From NCBI GenBank assembly GCA_016871715.1, contig VHCO01000012.1:1-64000 (forward strand): a stretch of 64,000 nucleotides of DNA, read 5' to 3'. Shown piece by piece: positions 35,200-42,681 of this stretch; the first letter of the stretch is position 1, and each line of letters starts with the position of its first letter. The position numbers were made by a program, and so were the translations under genes. The DNA comes from Verrucomicrobiota bacterium (GTDB lineage Bacteria; Verrucomicrobiota; Verrucomicrobiia; Limisphaerales; J093). The notes beneath the pieces were generated by a model. The model did no database searches, was not told the DNA's origin, and saw nothing but the letters and a program-made list of their open reading frames with translations.

Positions 35200-36249
35200 A
35201 TGCATGAACAGAAACGAGTCGTGGAGAAGGACCCCCCGCTGAAGAAGGACGACCCGATCGTCATCACGGGGGCGGGTGGTTTCATTGGCGGCAACCTGGC
35301 GTTGTACTTCAAGAAGCGGGGCTTTACGCGCCTACGCGCCGTGGACAAGAAACCGCTCTACGAATGGTATTTGCATGTGCCGGGCGTGGAGAACCTGTGC
35401 CTGGACGTGAGCCGGGAGGACACCTGCCAGCGCGTTTGCGAGGGCGCGGTGGAAGTCTACAACCTGGCGGCCGACATGGGCGGCATGGGTTTCATCGAGC
35501 GTTTTCGCATCGAGTGCCTGCGCTCGATCCTGATCAATACGCACCTGATCGAGGCGGCGTGTCGGGCTGGAGCGCGCCGGTACTTCTTCTCGAGTTCGGC
35601 CTGCGCCTACAACACGCTGCTCCAGCAGGATCCGAAGGTGCGGGCGCTCAAGGAATCGGACGCCTACCCGGCGATGGCGGAACGCGGCTACGGCTGGGAG
35701 AAGCTCATGAGCGAGATGTTCTGCGAGGAGTATTGGCACGAGCGCGGCCTGAAGACGTTCATTGCCCGCTTCCACAATGTTTACGGCCCGCATGGGACGT
35801 GGGACGGGGGTCGCGAGAAAGCGCCTGCCGCGATGTGTCGCAAGGTGATCGAGGGCATCGACCGGAACGATCTGGCGATCAACATCTGGGGCAACGGCGA
35901 GCAGACGCGCAGCTTCATGTACATCGACGACTGCGTGAAGGGCATCGACCGGATCATGCACTGCGACGACCTGATTGCCACGCCGATCAATCTGGGCTCG
36001 AGCGAGATGGTCTCGATCAACACGCTGGTCAGCAAGGTGGAGAAGATCGCGGGTGTGCGGTTGAAGCGCACCTATGATTTGAACGCCCCGCAGGGCGTGG
36101 CCGGACGCAACTCGGATAACACGTTCATCAAGCAGGTTCTGCAGTGGGAGCCGAACACCTCGCTCGATCGGGGTTTGGCGGCGACCTACAAATGGATCAA
36201 GGGACAATACGACAAGCGCAAGCGTGGGCATCGGGTGGGGGTGGGTTAA
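35200..36249 (+). CDS. GDP-mannose 3,5-epimerase-like SDR
   Basis: 349 residues, extended SDR. Rossmann motif VITGAGGFIGGNLALYFKKR. The string YNLAADMGGMGFI, the catalytic ERGYGWEKLMSE region (Tyr-x-x-x-Lys), RFHNVYGPHGTWDGGREKAP and NAPQGVAGRNSDNT are hallmarks of GDP-mannose 3,5-epimerases known from plants and some bacteria. The reaction interconverts GDP-D-mannose with GDP-L-galactose/GDP-L-gulose in the cytoplasm. It starts a plus-strand group with a GHMP-kinase-like protein and a Nudix hydrolase, pointing to synthesis or salvage of an unusual activated sugar. Confidence 0.87.
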   Translation: MHEQKRVVEKDPPLKKDDPIVITGAGGFIGGNLALYFKKRGFTRLRAVDKKPLYEWYLHVPGVENLCLDVSREDTCQRVCEGAVEVYNLAADMGGMGFIERFRIECLRSILINTHLIEAACRAGARRYFFSSSACAYNTLLQQDPKVRALKESDAYPAMAERGYGWEKLMSEMFCEEYWHERGLKTFIARFHNVYGPHGTWDGGREKAPAAMCRKVIEGIDRNDLAINIWGNGEQTRSFMYIDDCVKGIDRIMHCDDLIATPINLGSSEMVSINTLVSKVEKIAGVRLKRTYDLNAPQGVAGRNSDNTFIKQVLQWEPNTSLDRGLAATYKWIKGQYDKRKRGHRVGVG

Positions 36250-36265
36250 ACCGGGGAAGGACGCC

Positions 36266-37063
36266 GTGAAGCAGCCGGATTCTGTGGAGCGGGCGCTGGG
36301 GTACATCCCCAACCGCCTGCAACTGGCGGGCGGTTGGATCGACCAGCCGTTCGTCTCGAGGCACAACCCCAAGCCGCCCGGTTCGATGGTGGTGGTGCAG
36401 ATCGAGCCGAACTTTCGGCCCATGGATCGCTCGGGCATCGCCAGTGGCACGCGGGCCGTCGCAGCCCGACTCTGGAAGCGCCGGTTGCCGAATCGTCCCC
36501 GCGACGAGCTGGTGCGCGAGCTCTATCACGCCGAGAACCGGGGGAAAGCGGAGCCCAGCGGGTCCCAGGACATGATCGGGTTGATCTATCCCGGGGTGAA
36601 CCGGTTGGATTACGACTACCGCGTCGAGGGGGGCGTTTTTCCTGCGCACATCGAATCGTGCAACCGCCTGGAGGTGGCGCGCTGGCTCGAGCGGTCGCTG
36701 CATCTGCTGGCGGTTGAACCGCGGCCGGCGGGCTATCATCCGCTCGCCGAGCAGCGCCTCGAGCCGAGGTGGGTGGCGCGTCTGGGGCAATCGGGCAAGG
36801 ACTGCTACGAGGCCATTTGCTGGCGCGACCTCGAGGGGCTGGGCGCGTCGCTCAATCGGAACATGAAGTGTTGGGAGACGCTGCTCCCGCTGACAGTCCG
36901 GCACCCACTCATCCAGGTGGATTTGCTGGGTCTCTTGCAGGCCTATCAGAAGCGTTACGCTGGAGCGATGTACTCCGGTTGCGGCGGCGGCTACCTGATC
37001 GTGGTCGCCGACGAACCGGTCCCCGGGGCATTCAAGGTCAAGGTCCGGGTTGCTTCCGCATGA
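36266..37063 (+). CDS. GHMP-kinase-like protein with divergent ATP motif
   Basis: About 265 residues from GTG 36266, 16 bp after the epimerase stop with GGGAAGG before it; an ATG at 36224 overlapping the epimerase is possible. The N-terminal LQLAGGWIDQPFVS resembles the start of sugar GHMP kinases. The expected ATP loop is replaced by RSGIASGTRAVAARLW, and the later EPSGSQDMIGLIYPGVNRLD corresponds to the GxQDQ segment of heptose/fucose kinases. The C-terminal YSGCGGGYLIVV matches the GAGGGG motif 3. It is shorter than most kinases (about 330 residues). It could be an active sugar kinase or a non-catalytic relative. Confidence 0.6.
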   Translation: MKQPDSVERALGYIPNRLQLAGGWIDQPFVSRHNPKPPGSMVVVQIEPNFRPMDRSGIASGTRAVAARLWKRRLPNRPRDELVRELYHAENRGKAEPSGSQDMIGLIYPGVNRLDYDYRVEGGVFPAHIESCNRLEVARWLERSLHLLAVEPRPAGYHPLAEQRLEPRWVARLGQSGKDCYEAICWRDLEGLGASLNRNMKCWETLLPLTVRHPLIQVDLLGLLQAYQKRYAGAMYSGCGGGYLIVVADEPVPGAFKVKVRVASA

Positions 37064-37075
37064 CCTCAGTGACTC

Positions 37076-37663
37076 ATGAGTATGGCAAGGGAATCCGCTG
37101 AGCTGAGCGCGTGGGCAACGCTCGATCGACGCGCGGTCTACGAGGCGCCTCCGTTTGTGCGATTGAGCGTGGAACGCGTGCGCCTCCCCGACGGCAGGGT
37201 GATCGAGGACTATCATCGGATCGTAAAGCCGGACTACGCGCTGGTGGTTCCCCAACGAGCGGACGGACGCATCTTGCTGGTGCGGCAATACAAGCATGGG
37301 GTGGGGGCGGTCGGCTTGTATCCGCCGGGCGGGTACGTTGCGCCAGGGGAATCGCCGTTGCAGGCCGCGCAGCGCGAGTTGCTGGAGGAGACCGGCCATG
37401 TGGCCGGGCGTTGGCGCAGCCTGGGCGCTTATACGGCGGATGCCAACCATGGGTGCGGCCGCGCACACTTCTTTGCGGCGGAAGAGCTGCGATGCGCGGA
37501 CACTCCCCGCTCGGGGGACTTGGAAGCGATGGAGCTGGTCTTCCTGACGCCGCAGGGATTGCTCGAGGCCATGACTCGCGGCGAGATCAACGCCCTGGGC
37601 GCGGCGACCGGTCTAGCGTTAGCGCTGTTGCCTGGCTTTTCCATTTCGCCAGAAAACCGATGA
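37076..37663 (+). CDS. Nudix hydrolase (ADP-ribose/ADP-sugar pyrophosphatase-like)
   Basis: 195 residues. The Nudix box is complete: GGYVAPGES, then RELLEETGHV (G-x5-E-x7-REUxEExGU) at about residues 92-114. VKPDYALVVPQRADGRILLV and RQYKHGVGA precede it as in NudF-like ADP-sugar pyrophosphatases. The enzyme should split nucleoside diphosphate derivatives in the cytoplasm. An in-frame ATG at 37082 is an equal alternative start. It lies 12 bp after the GHMP-like gene, so it is probably in the same operon as the GDP-sugar epimerase. Confidence 0.92.
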   Translation: MSMARESAELSAWATLDRRAVYEAPPFVRLSVERVRLPDGRVIEDYHRIVKPDYALVVPQRADGRILLVRQYKHGVGAVGLYPPGGYVAPGESPLQAAQRELLEETGHVAGRWRSLGAYTADANHGCGRAHFFAAEELRCADTPRSGDLEAMELVFLTPQGLLEAMTRGEINALGAATGLALALLPGFSISPENR

Positions 37664-37687
37664 CACACCCGGACTACCAACTAACCT

Positions 37688-39246
37688 ATGAACAAACTCG
37701 CTTCTCGCATCCGCGAGCTGTCGGCAACGCTTGGTGCTTTGGCGGGATTCGCCGCCCTGGCGGGCGACTGGCCCATCGCCCCAGGCCCCTTCGAGCCTAC
37801 CATGGATTCGCTCACGAACTACGCCTGCCCGGAGTGGTTTCGGGACGCCAAGTTCGGCATTTGGTCGCACTGGGGACCCCAGTCGGTGCCGATGGCCGGC
37901 GATTGGTATGCGAAGCACATGTACGTGGAGAGCAACCCGCGCGGCCAATACCGACATCACCTCGAGAACTACGGCCACCCGTCCACCAACGGCTGGAAGG
38001 ACATCATCCCGCTTTGGAAGGCGGAGAAGTGGGATCCCCAACGGCTCATGCGTCTCTACCGTCAGGCTGGTGCGAAGTATTTCGTCAGCATGGCGTCGCA
38101 CCACGACAACTTCTCGCTCTGGAACGACCCGTTCCACCGCTGGAACACGTGGCCATGGGGCCGCGCCGCGACGTGGTTGGGGACTGGCAGAAGGCGGCCA
38201 AGCAACAGGGGCTGAAATTCGGCGTGTCCGAGCACCTCGGGGCGAGTTTCACCTGGTGGCAGCCGAACAAAGGCAGCGATACCAACGGGCCGCTCGCCGG
38301 CGTGCCCTACGACGGGGCGGATGCGCAGTGGCAGGATCTCTACCACTGGCCTGCGGCGCCGGGCGACGCCGCCTGGTACAGCACCGATGCGCGTTGGCAC
38401 CAGCAATGGTACAAGCGGATCAAGGGGCTGGTGGATCAATACCGGCCGGACCAGCTCTATTCCGACGGCGCTCTGCCCTTTGGCGAAGTGGGGCGCTCGC
38501 TGGTGGCCCACTACTACAACGCCAACCAGGCCGCGCACGGGGGAAAGCTCGAGGCGCTCTACTGCCTGAAGGACTGGCGGACGCGAGCCGGGCATGGCGA
38601 CTACGTGGAGGGCATTGGCGTGCAAGACGTCGAGCGGGGCGGCCTTGCCGACATCAAGCCGGCGCCCTGGCAGACGGACACGTCGATCGGCGACTGGTTC
38701 TACAACCAGAACTGGAAAGCCAAGGACACCGGCACGATGTATCGGTCGCCCAAGTGGGTGATCCAGACGTTGGTGGATGTCGTCAGCAAGAACGGCAACA
38801 TGCTGCTCAACGTGGTGCAGCGCCCCGACGGCTCGCTCGATCCTCAAGTCGAACAACTGCTCGCGGAGGTCGGCGCGTGGATGAAGATCAATGGGGAGGC
38901 GATCTTCAAGACGCGCCCGTGGTTGACCTCGGGCGAGGGTGCCACCCAGACTGAAAGCGGCCATTTCAAGGAAGACTTCGCGTTCAGCGCGCAAGATGTC
39001 CGCTTCACCCGGTCGAAGGATGGCAAGACCGTCTATGCGATCCTGCTGGGCTGGCCGGGAGACGGCGCGACGATCACGATCCGCTCGCTGGCCGAGGGCA
39101 AAGGTCCGCAAGCGATTCGCTCGGTCAAATTGCTCGGTAGCCCGGGGAATCTGAGGTGGAGTCGGCAGGCGGAGGGGTTGACGGTGACGTTGCCGGCCAC
39201 GGCACCGTGCCCGCCCGCCGTAGCGCTCAAGCTGGCCGCCCGATGA
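37688..39246 (+). pseudogene. GH29 alpha-L-fucosidase, frameshifted
   Basis: Read in two frames it is a complete GH29 protein. The first frame (37688 to about 38148) has a signal-like N-terminus, ACPEWFRDAKFGIWSHWGPQ, and YFVSMASHHDNFSLW. The second frame continues without gap through VVGDWQKAAKQQGLKFGVSE, RPDQLYSDGALPF (likely nucleophile Asp), VVSKNGNMLLNVVQRPDG and a C-terminal sandwich to 39246. The break is near 38148, in GGAACACGTGGCCATGG, where one base seems missing (ACG-GTG would restore the frame). It is clearly related to the fucosidase half of 12383-14470 but has no methyltransferase domain. Could be a real mutation or a sequencing error. Confidence 0.8.
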
Positions 39247-39672
39247 GTCTCCCGGGATCTCATGTGCTAAGGAAGCGCTCGGCGAGTTGGGGCGGGCCGC
39301 CGGGCCCCAGTTGGGGCTATCATTGGGCGGACTTGGACATCCTGCGCTCGCTCAACTTCCAGGTCTTCGGCGACGAACGCACCGCGTCATTCCTACGATC
39401 TGCTGATCGCCGATCAGGACCAGGCACGGAGGGACTGTGCCGCGCTCTCAGCCCGCTACCGCGCCACCCGCGAGCAGGTTGCCCCGGCGGATTACTACCG
39501 GTTCTATCCCGCGCTCGGCGGCACGAACCGATTCGATCGTTTTGGCCCTACGGTACCGGTGGCCGACGGTTTCGGCGCGCCATGCGCCACCGACGGGCTC
39601 GAATGGGACCTCAGCTTCTCGCCCAACGCGCCCAAGCGGCTCGAATCGAAGCGATCCCAAAGAACTGACGCC
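39243..39672 (+). pseudogene. degenerate gene remnant after the fucosidase
   Basis: An ATG at 39243 overlaps the fucosidase stop. The frame begins [15 protein letters not shown] and [20 protein letters not shown], then breaks near 39390. A second frame carries [20 protein letters not shown] and [18 protein letters not shown] up to about 39665. Both parts look like former coding sequence, but I do not recognise the family. Combined with the efflux remnants that follow, it reads as decayed DNA. Confidence 0.5.
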
Positions 39673-39973
39673 ATGAACTCCCAACTCACGAACATCGTCA
39701 GCATGTCGTTGATGGCCAGCGCCGTTTGGCTCGGCCTCTCGGGCTGCACCACCATGGGGTCCGATGCCGAAGATCTCACGCAAATGGAACTGTAGGTGGA
39801 CGCGGATGAGGCCGACGTCGGCCAGGTCAAGCAGGGCCAGGACGCCACCTTCACGGTGGACGCCGATCCCCTTCACGAAAGGTCTGAGCGACGGTCTCCA
39901 CACCGAGGTTGCCAGCGGCCAGGTCGAACCCGGCATGGAAGTGGTGATCGATGAAGCAACCGCCCCCCCATGA
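39673..39973 (+). pseudogene. remnant of MacA-type efflux adaptor
   Basis: The first frame has a hydrophobic leader ending in a lipoprotein-like LGLSGCTT and stops at 39793. The same frame after the stop encodes VDADEADVGQVKQGQDATFT, a hallmark of HlyD/MacA periplasmic adaptors. A shifted frame then gives FTKGLSDGLHTEVASGQVEP and GMEVVIDEA, the MacA C-terminus. Most of the roughly 400-residue adaptor is missing, so only end fragments remain. The terminal TGA overlaps the ATG of the macB remnant, preserving the operon junction of an intact macAB pair. Confidence 0.7.
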
Positions 39974-40125
39974 AGGCGACTGAAACCCAGCCCGACCACG
40001 GCACGCCGCTCATCGACTTGCGGCGAGTGACCAAGGTCTATGGCGCCGGCAGCGCGGTGATGCAGGCGTTGCGCGGCGTGGACCTGCGCATCCAGGCGTG
40101 GACTGAATACCGGTGGCTGGATTAA
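39970..40125 (+). pseudogene. MacB-type ABC transporter, N-terminal remnant
   Basis: 51 codons: after a short variable start, PLIDLRRVTKVYGAGSAVMQ and ALRGVDLRIQA match the first strands of MacB/LolD-type ATPases. The match ends exactly where the Walker A segment (GEFVAIMGPSGSGKST in the family) should begin. The frame then runs into unrelated sequence and stops. It is non-functional. Together with the adjacent MacA fragments it shows loss of a tripartite efflux system. Confidence 0.75.
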
Positions 40126-40139
40126 TGTCCCAAGGACCA

Positions 40140-41648
40140 ATGAACCGCGCCCGATCGTCTGAATCTCGGCCCATCAAAAACTGTCTGTCACCCTCACTTC
40201 CGCCCGGGCGATGGCTCCGTGCCCGATGGACCGTTGGCCCGAGCCTTGTGTTTCTCGCCGCCCTCGCCGCCGGAGCCGTGCTTGCAGCCGGCACCCCAAG
40301 GACGAGCGCGCCCGCCCGCGGGCCCTTGCGCGTGCATCCGGATAATCCGCGCTACTTCACCGATGGCACCGGCAAGGCCATCTTCCAGCCGGGATCGCAT
40401 ACCTGGAACAACTTCCAACACAACGGTGTTTACCCGTCGGTCAACTACGACGAATACCTGGACTTCCTCCAAGAGCACCACCACAACTTCATCCGGTTCT
40501 GGGTTTGGGAACAAGGCGGCTGGGATCCGTGGGCGAAAGACCACGTGCAGGTCGGGGCGCTGGCCTTTGTGCGCACTGGCCCCGGCCAGGCCCTGGACGG
40601 CCAGCCAAAATACGACCTTACGCGCTTCAATGAGGAGTATTTCCAGCTCCTGCGCCAGCGCGTGCGGGCCGCGCGCGACCGGGGCATTTACGTGTCCGTG
40701 ATGCTCTTCGAAGGCTGGAGCGTCGAGAAGAAGGGCCAGGGCGGCAATCCGTGGCAGGGCCATCCTTTCAACCAGGCAAACAACATCAACGGCGTTGACG
40801 GCGACTCGAATGGCGATGGCCAGGGCCCGGAAATCCACACCCTGGCGGCGCCCAAGGCGATCCTCGACTTCCAGCACGCCTACGTGCGGCGCGTCCTTGA
40901 CACGCTCAACGCCCTCGACAACGTGCTTTACGAGATTGGCAACGAGATGCACCCCGGCTCGATCCAATGGCAGTATCGCATGATTGACTTCATTCACGCC
41001 TACGAAAAGCAAAAGCCCAAGCAGCATCCGGTGGGTATGACCGGCGCGCCGATTGACAACGCCGCCTTGCTGGCTGGACCGGCCGACTGGATCGCGCCCA
41101 CCGCGAAAGACGGTTACAACACCGACCCGCCGGTGGCTGACGGCCGGAAGGTGATCATCTCGGACGTGGACCATGTCTGGCCGCGCCATTTTCCGCAGTG
41201 GCCGTGGAAGAGCTTCCTGCGCGGATTGACTACAGTTTTCATGGACCTCTACGGCGCCACCAAGATCGGCGGCCAGGAGATCAAGTCGTTGAAGTTCGTG
41301 GGAGACTGGATGGCCCATCATGAAACCAGCCGCCTGCGCATGGGCCAGACCAGGCGCCTGGCCGACCGGATCAACCTGGCGGCCATGACGCCGCAGCCAA
41401 GTCTGGTGTCGAGCGGCTATTGCCTGGCCCATCCCGCGAAGCGCGATGCCGAGTATGTGGTTTATCTGCCCGACGGCGGATCGGTGACGGTGGATCTGTC
41501 CGGCTCGGAAGGTTCGCTAACGGTCGAGTGGATTCACCCGCAAACCGGCGCTGTGCAAGCGGGCCGGCCGGTGGCAGCGGGCGGCTCCGCCAAACTGGAC
41601 GCCCCGTTTGCCGGCGATGCAGTGGTGTATTTGCGAGGCGGCTCCTGA
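40140..41648 (+). CDS. secreted glycoside hydrolase-like protein (DUF4038/TIM-barrel type)
   Basis: 502 residues from ATG 40140. N-terminal signal/anchor segment (SLVFLAALAAGAVLAAGTP). RVHPDNPRYFTDGTGKAIF and PGSHTWNNFQHNG follow, the typical opening of DUF4038/GH-like barrels. FIRFWVWEQGGWDPW, YVSVMLFEGWSV, and NVLYEIGNEMHPGS (a likely acid/base Glu in the NE motif) come next. The C-terminal 90 residues (DAEYVVYLPDGGSVTVDLSG to the end) match the putative collagen-binding domain found after such barrels. Probably cleaves a plant or algal polysaccharide side chain outside the cell; exact specificity unknown. Intact, in a neighbourhood of broken glycosidase genes. Confidence 0.85.
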   Translation: MNRARSSESRPIKNCLSPSLPPGRWLRARWTVGPSLVFLAALAAGAVLAAGTPRTSAPARGPLRVHPDNPRYFTDGTGKAIFQPGSHTWNNFQHNGVYPSVNYDEYLDFLQEHHHNFIRFWVWEQGGWDPWAKDHVQVGALAFVRTGPGQALDGQPKYDLTRFNEEYFQLLRQRVRAARDRGIYVSVMLFEGWSVEKKGQGGNPWQGHPFNQANNINGVDGDSNGDGQGPEIHTLAAPKAILDFQHAYVRRVLDTLNALDNVLYEIGNEMHPGSIQWQYRMIDFIHAYEKQKPKQHPVGMTGAPIDNAALLAGPADWIAPTAKDGYNTDPPVADGRKVIISDVDHVWPRHFPQWPWKSFLRGLTTVFMDLYGATKIGGQEIKSLKFVGDWMAHHETSRLRMGQTRRLADRINLAAMTPQPSLVSSGYCLAHPAKRDAEYVVYLPDGGSVTVDLSGSEGSLTVEWIHPQTGAVQAGRPVAAGGSAKLDAPFAGDAVVYLRGGS

Positions 41649-41699
41649 TCCGCATCCTTCAGTGCATCGCCCACCATGCCAGTCTGCCCAGGAAGCCTC

Positions 41700-41855
41700 C
41701 CTATGCGCTGGATCGCCTCCCAGCAACCGTCCTCGACCCATGGGACGCCCTGACCATCCACAATTTGAGTACCCCGCTGCGCCTCGTCCCCCATTACGGC
41801 TGGGCCAATCGCGGCGTGACTGAAATGGCCGTCCGCTGGAAAGCAACGCAACCGG
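41700..41855 (+). pseudogene. fragment resembling the C-terminus of a GH127-type arabinofuranosidase
   Basis: About 50 codons in one plus-strand frame: DPWDALTIHNLSTPLRLVPH and YGWANRGVTEMAVRW resemble the conserved C-terminal (V)PYxxWANRG...M.VW segment of DUF1680/GH127 proteins. No N-terminal barrel is present nearby, and the following codons lose similarity. I consider it a gene fragment; the family assignment is from memory of the motif only. Confidence 0.45.
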
Positions 41856-42029
41856 CGAGGCCGGTGGCGGGCCGGCGCAAGAACTGGACCTCGAACTGGT
41901 TCCGATCGAGGAAGCTGCGTAGGTGTTACATGGAAGCTCTGCGACGCCATGGTCTCCCCTTCAGGCTTCGGTTATCGGATCGTGGATTTGAGCTCGAGGG
42001 CTCGCGGAACTCGCCCCTCCAGCAGCGGT
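41856..42029. other. no identifiable feature
   Basis: Short stretch between two gene fragments. No frame with recognisable similarity and no RNA or repeat seen. Confidence 0.4.
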
Positions 42030-42252
42030 TCAGGGCACCTCGCCCCTCACCCGCTGAAGCTCCGGCGCCTGGACGATTCCCTGGCCATCGGTAAATACGC
42101 GCAAGCCGGCGCCCTTGCCATGCTTTGCGCCGGTCTGGTCCCAGGGGATCGTGAGCGTGCGCCCATGATAAGCGACGCTGTCCAACCAGAAACACGCCCA
42201 CTCTCCCGGTGGCACGAGGGGATGGACCTCCACTTGACGGTCGACGCGCGTA
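42030..42252 (-). pseudogene. C-terminal fragment of a glycosidase-like protein
   Basis: Minus-strand frame of about 70 codons ending at a normal stop: VEVHPLVPPGEWACFWLDSV, YHGRTLTIPWDQTGAKHGKG and AGLRVFTDGQGIVQAPELQR. The TGxKxGKGxGLxVxxDG pattern is the conserved terminal domain of large six-hairpin (MGH1/rhamnosidase-like) glycosidases. The upstream part of the gene is absent; the similarity ends at the dispersed repeat copy B (42253-42322). Probably cut off by a deletion that involved the repeat. Confidence 0.5.
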
Positions 42253-42322
42253 CCCGAATCCTTAGCGAGGTGGAGCGCGGACGGTCACGTCCGCCAAGCG
42301 GGCCTGACGACCCGCGCCCCAC
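42253..42322 (-). repeat. dispersed intergenic repeat, copy B
   Basis: Reverse complement aligns without gaps to 3967-4036, with 60 of 70 bases identical by eye. Its CCCGAATCCTTAGCGAGGT end (42253-42271) is repeated in inverted orientation at 42365-42383. It abuts the truncated end of a glycosidase fragment. Confidence 0.8.
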
Positions 42323-42364
42323 ATGGAGCCGGCCGGGTTTCACCTGCGATGGCAGCCCTCAAGG

Positions 42365-42383
42365 ACCTCGCTAAGGATTCGGG
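42365..42383 (+). repeat. 19-bp inverted copy of the repeat end
   Basis: ACCTCGCTAAGGATTCGGG is the perfect reverse complement of 42253-42271. Similarity beyond these 19 bases is weak. The two arms enclose 93 bp and could form a long stem-loop, or mark the end of a mobile element. Confidence 0.8.
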
Positions 42384-42681
42384 GCGCGTACGGAGGCCGA
42401 CGAGTCCGCTGATTACGAGGCCGCAAGACGTGGAATGGTTGTTGTCTTCGCATCATCCGTTGTGGCTGGGTCGTCGCACCCGGCCGGGCGGCCGATCCGC
42501 CCAAACCCTGAAACGCCGCGGCCGAGTGGATTCCCGGAAACTGGACGCGGGCAGAGAAAACGGGTATTCACATGCCCATGCCGTGCCGCTCCAGAACGAA
42601 CTAGGAACGGTGGCCCGGTTGGCTGCCAACCTTGAGTCTGGCAGAGCGGCGGCCGCTCTCCGGCTTTGAATCGTCAATGCT
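42384..42681. other. intergenic region before the BNR protein
   Basis: About 300 bp. An open frame (42349-42669) spans it, but its composition is Arg/Gly/Ala-rich and shows no known motif. A nearly palindromic GC-rich patch, GAGCGGCGGCCGCTC, lies at 42644-42658. No promoter or RNA could be supported. Confidence 0.45.

Noticed and set aside
37111-39246. 711-codon plus-strand frame as a single gene
   Set aside because: Its first part is the Nudix gene read out of frame. Only the portion after about 38150 is protein-like, as the second half of the frameshifted fucosidase.
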